Source: Flavobacterium ustbae
Lineage (GTDB): Bacteria; Bacteroidota; Bacteroidia; Flavobacteriales; Flavobacteriaceae
Direction of reading: 5' to 3'
Assembly (NCBI RefSeq): GCF_003946915.1
Contig: NZ_RPOC01000001.1
Span: forward strand, 124,001-188,000
Length of the DNA stretch: 64,000 nt
The notes under the pieces were generated by a model. That model saw only the letters and a list, made by a program, of their open reading frames with translations, had not been told where the DNA came from and did no database searches. This document shows positions 58,677 to 64,000 of the stretch, piece after piece (within the stretch, counting starts at the first letter, position 1; the number at the start of each line of letters is the position of its first letter). Position numbers and translations under genes: made by a program.

Positions 58677-58707
58677 CAAAAATAACTCAATTACAAAAGA
58701 ACTACAA
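58677..58707 (-). promoter_or_regulatory. Promoter of the sdh operon (TTG, 20 bp, TATTTTTG)
   Basis: On the minus strand the -33 TTG (58705-58707) and -7 TATTTTTG (58677-58684) are 20 bp apart, matching the Bacteroidota pattern. It gives a leader of about 25-30 nt before sdhC. The rest of the 356-bp divergent gap to the HMG-CoA synthase gene has no other feature apart from that gene's promoter. Confidence 0.65.
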
Positions 58708-58952
58708 CCATTTCGCTGTTATTTATAATGATTTTAAAATAGCATACGTGTACGTATTTTTACGTATAAAATATTTTTTCATGTTGAATAATTCACTATA
58801 AAAAATCCGCAACAGACTATCTTATATTCTTTTGAGCAAGAATTTGAGTCTATGTTATTATCAAAAATTTATGATATTGTTATTTTATTCAAAGTTTTGA
58901 TTTGTTTTCTTCAAAAGTGCTCTTTGGCAGAAATTTTGTCTAAGTAAAAAAT

Positions 58953-58982
58953 TGTCATTCCACAACATAGTTTTACCTTTAG
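58953..58982 (+). promoter_or_regulatory. Promoter of the HMG-CoA synthase gene (TTG, 19 bp, TACCTTTA)
   Basis: TTG at 58953-58955 and TACCTTTA at 58975-58982 are 19 bp apart; the last base of the -7 element differs from consensus (A for G). It lies 18 bp before the ATG, a short leader. Confidence 0.5.
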
Positions 58983-59000
58983 CTGCTCAAAAAATTAAGA

Positions 59001-60362
59001 ATGAAAACAGGAATTGATGCTATTTCGTTTGATGTAGCAAACATACATTTACCCATAAAAACTTTGGCAATCGCCAGAAATATTGAACCAGAAAAATTAG
59101 AAAAAGGTCTTGGATTATTAAAAATGACTTTTCCAGACGTTCACCAAGATGCTGTTGTTTTTGGAGCAAATGCTTTAACCAAACTGATTCAAGACAACAA
59201 CATAAATCTTAACGAAATTAGCCGAATTTACGTCGGTACCGAAAGTGGTGTTGACAGTTCAAAACCAATTGCTTCTTATTTAATTAGTCTAATGGAGCAA
59301 AAATTTGGCGAAGATGCTTTAGCAGAATGTGATGTTGTAGATTTCACTTTTGCTTGTATTGGAGGTGTAGACGCGATGCAAAACTGTTTGGATTTCGTTA
59401 AATTGAATCCGACGAAAAAAGCGATTGTAGTTACCAGCGATTTTGCTAAATACGATTTAAATTCTGGCGGAGAATACACTCAAGGCGCTGGAGCTGTTGC
59501 AATGCTAATCACGGCAAACCCAAAAATCATTGCTTTTGATGACAATTGGGCAACAAGTACAAAAGGTGTTTTCGATTTCTTTAAGCCTTATAGAACAATT
59601 TCTAAAGAAGAAATAACGAAAAACACAAACAACGATTCTTGGTTTGATAATTTAGAAGCCGAAATCGAAATCCACAAAGATCAGCCAGTTTTTGACGGAC
59701 AATATTCCAACCAATGTTATATGGATCGTACGCGAAATGCTTACTTTTCATTCAAAAAATTAAAAAATACTACCGAAACTTTATACAAAACTTGGCACAG
59801 TATCGTAATGCACTTGCCGTATTCTTTTCAAGGCCGCAGAATGTTGTCTGAAATTTATGCTTTAGACAGTGCAGAAAAAATTATTGCTGATGATATTGCA
59901 CCTGCAGATTATCAGACTAAAATTAAAGAAGTAGCAAAATCTGATGATTACAGAAGTTTTGTAACCGAGAAATTACAGCCTGCAGAATTGGCTTCTTCTT
60001 TAATAGGAAATCTTTATACCGGTTCTATTTTTATGGGACTATTATCGACTTTGGCTCATTTTTATGATACTGATAAAGAAGTTACTGGAGAAAAATTCGG
60101 TTTCTTAGCTTACGGAAGCGGATCGAAATCTAAAGTTTTTGAAGGAACTATTCAGCCAGAATGGAAATCGGCTTTGGCAAATGTGAAGCTTTTTGAAAAT
60201 CTAAAAGAAAGCATAGAAATTGATTTTAATACTTACGAAAGTCTTCATAAAAAAGAACAAAAACAAAGCGTAAGAACTCCGAAAAACGAATGGGTTTTAG
60301 ACAGAATCGAAAAGGAAATTTCTGTTTTGATTGGAGCGAGATATTATAAGTGGATTGATTAA
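59001..60362 (+). CDS. mvaS: Hydroxymethylglutaryl-CoA synthase
   Basis: Condenses acetyl-CoA with acetoacetyl-CoA to HMG-CoA, the entry to the mevalonate pathway, which Flavobacteria use for isoprenoids (established for the group). 453 residues of the thiolase-like fold: Glu81 (VGTESGVDSSKP), nucleophile Cys119 (DFTFACIGGVDAMQN), SGGEYTQGAGAVAML, and His in IVMHLPYSFQGRRM with the second-half lysine. The start GIDAISFDVANIHLPIK is typical of bacterial MvaS. No other mevalonate gene is adjacent. It is transcribed alone and ended at 60397. Confidence 0.92.
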   Translation: MKTGIDAISFDVANIHLPIKTLAIARNIEPEKLEKGLGLLKMTFPDVHQDAVVFGANALTKLIQDNNINLNEISRIYVGTESGVDSSKPIASYLISLMEQKFGEDALAECDVVDFTFACIGGVDAMQNCLDFVKLNPTKKAIVVTSDFAKYDLNSGGEYTQGAGAVAMLITANPKIIAFDDNWATSTKGVFDFFKPYRTISKEEITKNTNNDSWFDNLEAEIEIHKDQPVFDGQYSNQCYMDRTRNAYFSFKKLKNTTETLYKTWHSIVMHLPYSFQGRRMLSEIYALDSAEKIIADDIAPADYQTKIKEVAKSDDYRSFVTEKLQPAELASSLIGNLYTGSIFMGLLSTLAHFYDTDKEVTGEKFGFLAYGSGSKSKVFEGTIQPEWKSALANVKLFENLKESIEIDFNTYESLHKKEQKQSVRTPKNEWVLDRIEKEISVLIGARYYKWID

Positions 60363-60396
60363 TTTAAATTCCAATTAAAAAAATCCAAATTCCAAC

Positions 60397-60427
60397 AAAA
60401 AACCGAAGCTTTCGCTTCGGTTTTTTT
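60397..60427 (+). terminator. Rho-independent terminator
   Basis: AAAACCGAAG pairs with CTTCGGTTTT around CTTTCG, with A-runs before and T-runs after. It ends the HMG-CoA synthase gene. Confidence 0.9.
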
Positions 60428-60483
60428 ATATTATAGATTACTGAATTAAATAAGGATTTTGTCTCTAATTAAAATCTGAAAAC

Positions 60484-60513
60484 CCTTTGCAAAATTTCAA
60501 ACTTACGCAAAGG
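60484..60513. terminator. Second hairpin, probable terminator
   Basis: CCTTTGC (60484-60490) pairs with GCAAAGG (60507-60513) around a 16-nt loop, followed by CTTTTTTTTG on the + strand. It lies just past the 3' end of the minus-strand membrane protein gene. Confidence 0.6.
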
Positions 60514-60535
60514 CTTTTTTTTGCGAATTCATATA

Positions 60536-61897
60536 TTATTCTGCTGTCAGCCAATCTTCTTCATAATGTTTTTTAACATCTTTCAAGATCGCATAAACGA
60601 CATCCGTATTTCCTTCCTGATTTCTTCTTGCCCAAAAACTGTAAATCCAAACTGCGGCTGCTTTATTGTTATAGTCTGTATTTTTATTCTGCTTAGAATT
60701 TCTCGTAATTAAACCCCAGGTTTTTTTGGAAACAAAAGGACTGATTTGAGTAAAATGATAATTTGGAAACTCTTTTTCAGCACCATAAACCATTGTTTTA
60801 TAAATCAGATCTATTACCTCGGTTTTACCCTTGTTTTTATTTTCAGCGCGAGAAATATCATCTCTACTTGAAATCAAAACCTCTGTAAGTAAATCTAAAT
60901 TTGCATCGTTATATATATATCTTGATAAGATCGCAAACAAAATCGGTTTATAACTTTCATATGCCTCTTTTAGTTCATTAGGATTTTCTCTTAAACGATC
61001 CGTGAGAACCCTGGTGTCATGTACATATTCAGCCATATGTAACCCCATTTTAGTTTCATTTCTAAAACCTGTTAAAGACTGGTTTTTCTTTAAATATAAA
61101 AAATCTTTGAAATAAAATTTTATTTCGTTACTTATTCTAGAATCACTATATTCTTCATCATAACGATTCCTCAAAAATCCAGTAGATTTTATATTAGAGG
61201 TATTCATATCTATAAAACCATAATAATCCTCAACACATTTTACTCCTTGTCCAAGTGCTTCAGTTTCTTCTACAATACTGCTATCAATTATAGCCAGTCT
61301 TTCATCTACTGACGGCATTACTTTTATAGCATCAAACATTTCATTTAAATAGCGTTTCGGAGTAGCCATGTTTCCGACTCCAACAAACAAAGCTCCTCCA
61401 AAAACAATTAACGAAAGAAAAATCAGTAAAGCACCCAGCATTTTACTTACTTCATTGACCTTTTCTTTTACCTTTAAAAGAATACCTATAATTAAGCTTG
61501 CTATAATTAAAAGAACTATGAAAATACAGAGCTTCAAAACAAAAACTTTATATGCTTCTGTTGCTATTCTAAAACTTGAAGCAAGAGCAATGAAAGAAGT
61601 TAAAAACATAAAACTCCCAAAAGTCAAAAAGGTAAAGAAAGAAAAGCTCCAAAATTTATCTTCCTCTTCTTTTTCAGGGTCCTTTTTTGATGCGTCCGAA
61701 TAAATAACTGTTAGTACCAATCGCTGTACGAGAATAGAAATTCCTAATACAATAAGAGGAAAAAAGCCAAGTAAGAATAATGGGATTTTTGTAATTACCG
61801 AAAAATACTCGCCGTACTCTATCTTAGAAAAGATAAAACCTAATGCGGCAAGCACGAAAAACTGAACTATTAAAATTGTTTTATAAGATTTTATCAT
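60536..61897 (-). CDS. Membrane protein of unknown function, 453 aa (paralogue of the next gene)
   Basis: Not recognised. About six hydrophobic segments fill the N-terminal 185 residues (TILIVQFFVLAALGFIFS, IPLFLLGFFPLIVLGISILV, and pairs around FFTFLTFGSFMFLTSFIALA and IFIVLLIIASLIIGILL), with a charged loop DASKKDPEKEEEDKFW between two of them. The rest is soluble and helical. The C-terminus WIYSFWARRNQEGNTDVVYA, ILKDVKKHYEEDW repeats in the gene upstream. The ATG overlaps the upstream stop by 4 bp (ATGA), so the two are coupled and probably act together in the inner membrane. Confidence 0.82.
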   Translation of the reverse strand: MIKSYKTILIVQFFVLAALGFIFSKIEYGEYFSVITKIPLFLLGFFPLIVLGISILVQRLVLTVIYSDASKKDPEKEEEDKFWSFSFFTFLTFGSFMFLTSFIALASSFRIATEAYKVFVLKLCIFIVLLIIASLIIGILLKVKEKVNEVSKMLGALLIFLSLIVFGGALFVGVGNMATPKRYLNEMFDAIKVMPSVDERLAIIDSSIVEETEALGQGVKCVEDYYGFIDMNTSNIKSTGFLRNRYDEEYSDSRISNEIKFYFKDFLYLKKNQSLTGFRNETKMGLHMAEYVHDTRVLTDRLRENPNELKEAYESYKPILFAILSRYIYNDANLDLLTEVLISSRDDISRAENKNKGKTEVIDLIYKTMVYGAEKEFPNYHFTQISPFVSKKTWGLITRNSKQNKNTDYNNKAAAVWIYSFWARRNQEGNTDVVYAILKDVKKHYEEDWLTAE

Positions 61898-63159
61898 TCT
61901 TCAGGATTTTCGTAATGTTCTTTTATTTCTTTTAAGATCGCAGCGGTTTCCTGTATGTTTCCTTCATTATTTCTTCTGGCCCAAAAACCGTAACACCACA
62001 TCAAATCTGATTCTGTATAAGCAAAATCATCACTGGAAAGTTTTAATTCCTTAATTTTTTGAATCGTTTCTGGAGAAAAATAACCCTCAAATTTTGAAAA
62101 ATATTTATCCTGACTTGTGTTGTTTCCTTCATCGTCCTCCATTGTTTTATACATTTCAACGAGTTTATCATTTTGGCCGCCAATATCATCGTGAGCTAAT
62201 AATAATGCGTTTACGATCTTGTCAAAATGAGCTGTATGATAGGTTTCTTCAGATACGGCACTGTAAAACACCGGTTTGTATGTTTCAAATTCTGAATAAA
62301 GTTCATTTGGAATATTTTTCAAATTATTTATAAAGTGCAGGAGATAATAATGATCACTTTCTACATCATCGCTTTGCAGACTAGTGTTTATTAATTTTCT
62401 AACACCAAAAAATTCATTTTCATCTTCTGTTCCTCCCCAATCCTTAATTAGAGAATTCCATGAATCATAAAGTAAAGTTGCCGTTTGACCGCCTTCATCA
62501 TCCGTTTCTTCGCTCTGTTGATAATCTTGATAAACTTCTTCTTGATTTACTGTATTTCCAGATTTAGTCAGCGTATATATCTGTGAGTTTTGTATAAATA
62601 GAACCATAAAAATAAATTCAAAAAAAACCGAAGCTGTCATAATTATGAAACTAAATATCAAGACAACCACAGCAAATGATTTATTGGTTTTCCAATAAAT
62701 GCCAGTTGCTAATAAAAAAGAGGCCACAACCAAACTGATTATAATAACAAGCAGTGATCTAGAAAGAATTATTGCATAAAAATGAACCGGCTGATCAATA
62801 ATTAAAGGCTCTTTTTGAAAAACCAATATTGAAAACCCACCTATAATCAGCAATAAAAAAACGTTGCAATAGAAGGCAAATTTCCAAAAGTTCTCTTTAC
62901 GTTTTCTTTTTACAATTTCGGCTTCATCTTCTGGAGCACCAGGAGGTTTTGGAAACAAAGTAAAAAGCGACGCGATGCAGCAGACAGCAAAAAAAATGAA
63001 TGGCAGCCATTCGCCATAATTAAATTCGTAAGGATGAAGCTGTCTAATTTTCAGTACTTTTTGCTCTCTGAAATTGGAAACAATCAAAAGGCCAAGTAAA
63101 AGAAGGGGAATAAATTGTAGTATTAGGGTGTTTTTAAAAAATCTGGTTTTACGATCCAT
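61894..63159 (-). CDS. Membrane protein of unknown function, 421 aa (paralogue of the previous gene)
   Basis: Not recognised. It starts at the ATG at 63159 (MDRKTRFFKNTLILQFIPLL); the longer frame runs 66 codons further into AT-rich upstream DNA and is rejected. About six TM segments lie in the first 200 residues, then an acidic soluble part with QEEVYQDYQQSEETDDEGGQ. Its C-terminus MWCYGFWARRNNEGNIQETA, ILKEIKEHYEN aligns with the next gene, and a hydrophobic order is shared, so this is a diverged tandem duplication. It is the upstream gene of the pair. The loop PKPPGAPEDEAEIVKRKRKE parallels the charged loop of its partner. Confidence 0.82.
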   Translation of the reverse strand: MDRKTRFFKNTLILQFIPLLLLGLLIVSNFREQKVLKIRQLHPYEFNYGEWLPFIFFAVCCIASLFTLFPKPPGAPEDEAEIVKRKRKENFWKFAFYCNVFLLLIIGGFSILVFQKEPLIIDQPVHFYAIILSRSLLVIIISLVVASFLLATGIYWKTNKSFAVVVLIFSFIIMTASVFFEFIFMVLFIQNSQIYTLTKSGNTVNQEEVYQDYQQSEETDDEGGQTATLLYDSWNSLIKDWGGTEDENEFFGVRKLINTSLQSDDVESDHYYLLHFINNLKNIPNELYSEFETYKPVFYSAVSEETYHTAHFDKIVNALLLAHDDIGGQNDKLVEMYKTMEDDEGNNTSQDKYFSKFEGYFSPETIQKIKELKLSSDDFAYTESDLMWCYGFWARRNNEGNIQETAAILKEIKEHYENPEE

Positions 63160-63414
63160 ATTAAACTTTTGATACAGGAATTTGCCCAAAACTATTAAAA
63201 AAAAATTAACATTTTGGCTTCTAAAGTAAATAATTTGCGTCAAGAGAAGATTATATTTTAACCTGAAAAATATTGCTAAAAAACAAAGGTTGATTTTCAA
63301 TATTTTATTTAAAAAAACTATGTCAAGGTCTAAAACTTTGACATAGGTCACGTGCAAAAATCAAGCACTTAAAAGAATTTTCTAATTTCAAATTGACCAA
63401 TTATCTAATTAACC

Positions 63415-63540
63415 TTAATCCTTCTTATGCTGTTCAGTATAATTTTGATTTCCTTTTATTCTAGTATCTTCTGTATGCATTCCGTTTGCCATTCCGAGCA
63501 TGAATGCAGTTATTATTAAAGTAATCTTCGTTTTATCCAT
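63415..63540 (-). CDS. Possible small exported peptide, 41 aa
   Basis: A short frame MDKTKITLIITAFMLGMANG, followed by MHTEDTRIKGNQNYTEQHKKD. The start is a hydrophobic stretch that could be a signal peptide or a short anchor, and the rest is polar. It lies within the 507-bp gap 63160-63666, which otherwise holds only AT-rich DNA and two hairpins. No family known; the length makes coding uncertain. Confidence 0.4.
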   Translation of the reverse strand: MDKTKITLIITAFMLGMANGMHTEDTRIKGNQNYTEQHKKD

Positions 63541-63549
63541 TGAAGTGGT

Positions 63550-63569
63550 CGCTTAGATTGTTCTAAGCG
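63550..63569. terminator. Hairpin, possible terminator
   Basis: CGCTTAGA (63550-63557) pairs with TCTAAGCG (63562-63569) around TTGT, with a T-rich stretch after it on the + strand. A second hairpin, CTTATGCTTT/AAAGCATAAG, lies at 63627-63649, near the 3' end of the next minus-strand frame; it lacks a clear T-run. Confidence 0.5.
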
Positions 63570-63666
63570 TGTTTTATTTTGTTTATACATTTGAAAATGA
63601 TAAATGATTAGACATTATTTTATCATCTTATGCTTTGAGAAAGCATAAGAGCTCAGAAAAAAATTC

Positions 63667-63999
63667 TTAAGCCGTGTATAAACTTTTATTGAAGTTTGCT
63701 GAATGGATTATTTCATTTACAAAAACAGCTTGTTTTATAGATGAATTTATTTTTTGATGGAGAGATTCGCAAAATTTAAAAACCATTTTGATTTGAAGCG
63801 TCAAAACTTCTTTTAAACTTTTGTAGATTATAAATATCGAAAATGAAGATTTTCCGATTGATTTTGAAAAACCAAATTTATACAACCGTAAGTTTTGAAA
63901 ATCTAATCCACTATTTAAAACAACTCGAGAAGATTGATAATATTCAGGAGAATTAGATCGCTGATTTAAAGTACCTCGCCCGCAATCACAACTAAAGCG
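63667..63999 (-). CDS. Unidentified protein, C-terminal part (gene continues beyond the window)
   Basis: The frame is open from the right edge to a TAA at 63667, 110 codons. It begins RFSCDCGRGTLNQRSNSPEY and ends HSANFNKSLYTA. No ATG is needed inside, since the frame is already open upstream; a TTG at 63885 is only internal. The composition (Ser, Lys, Asn, Phe) is normal for this genome. No family recognised, and without the rest of the gene the call is uncertain. Confidence 0.42.
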   Translation of the reverse strand, partial: RFSCDCGRGTLNQRSNSPEYYQSSRVVLNSGLDFQNLRLYKFGFSKSIGKSSFSIFIIYKSLKEVLTLQIKMVFKFCESLHQKINSSIKQAVFVNEIIHSANFNKSLYTA

Positions 64000-64000
64000 A

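Noticed and set aside
63160..63357. 66-residue extension of the 421-residue membrane protein
   Set aside because: The stretch is AT-rich with poor codon composition, and the clear ATG at 63159 begins a membrane protein like its paralogue.

Overview
The window is a stretch of a Bacteroidota chromosome, almost certainly Flavobacterium or a close relative. The DNA is AT-rich. The protein families are flavobacterial: small PepSY-like secreted proteins, a Coa1-like protein, a HopJ-family protein, mevalonate-type HMG-CoA synthase and a three-gene sdhCAB. Shine-Dalgarno sequences are weak, and several genes are preceded by the Bacteroidota -7 element TAnnTTTG. No rRNA, phage, insertion sequence or CRISPR is visible. 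Most of the window is ordinary housekeeping DNA, and the unusual content lies in the intergenic spaces.

Layout. 0-14.5 kb: the 3' end of rpoN, an orphan antitoxin-like gene with the decayed tail of a PIN toxin, tdk, rsmI, a HopJ-family gene, recJ, an MFS exporter, an alpha/beta hydrolase, two 118-residue paralogues of unknown function, a frameshifted carboxypeptidase-regulatory-domain gene, a seven-heme cytochrome lipoprotein, lpxH, queD and an enoyl-CoA hydratase. 14.5-15.6 kb: six tandem 83-bp tRNA-like units, an intact tRNA-Ala(GGC), and a GIY-YIG nuclease gene whose 3' end contains a second tRNA 3' half interrupted by a palindrome. 15.6-23 kb: lipoproteins and unknowns, yegP, a PIN-like protein, and a compact FAD oxidoreductase-mtgA-lpxR-like operon. 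23.4-31.2 kb: an S9 peptidase, a hybrid histidine kinase facing a sigma-54-dependent response regulator, and five tandem PepSY-like genes.

31.4-39.5 kb: the pdxA-yceD-rpmF-fabH-accB-accC cluster, riboflavin synthase, a small anchored protein, a C5 DNA methyltransferase overlapping a Vsr-type endonuclease, and a CAT tRNA. 39.6-46.5 kb: methylmalonyl-CoA epimerase, a lipoprotein pair, an Ig-like lipoprotein, a Coa1-like protein and an omega-amidase. 46.6-52 kb: a probable D-amino-acid or dipeptide utilisation cluster (GntP permease, RidA, D-threonine-aldolase-like enzyme, membrane dipeptidase, DeoR regulator), with three of its genes bracketed by inverted copies of a composite repeat. 52.4-63.2 kb: a GH20 hexosaminidase, sdhCAB with a four-helix-bundle gene lodged between sdhA and sdhB, HMG-CoA synthase and two paralogous membrane proteins. 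A partial gene runs off the right edge.

The best candidates for something undescribed are the palindrome-substituted tRNA-like array beside the GIY-YIG gene, the inverted-repeat-flanked catabolic module with a tandem 20-bp operator-like site at its permease gene, and the PepSY-like array beside a sigma-54 two-component system. All functional proposals for these are inference from sequence alone.
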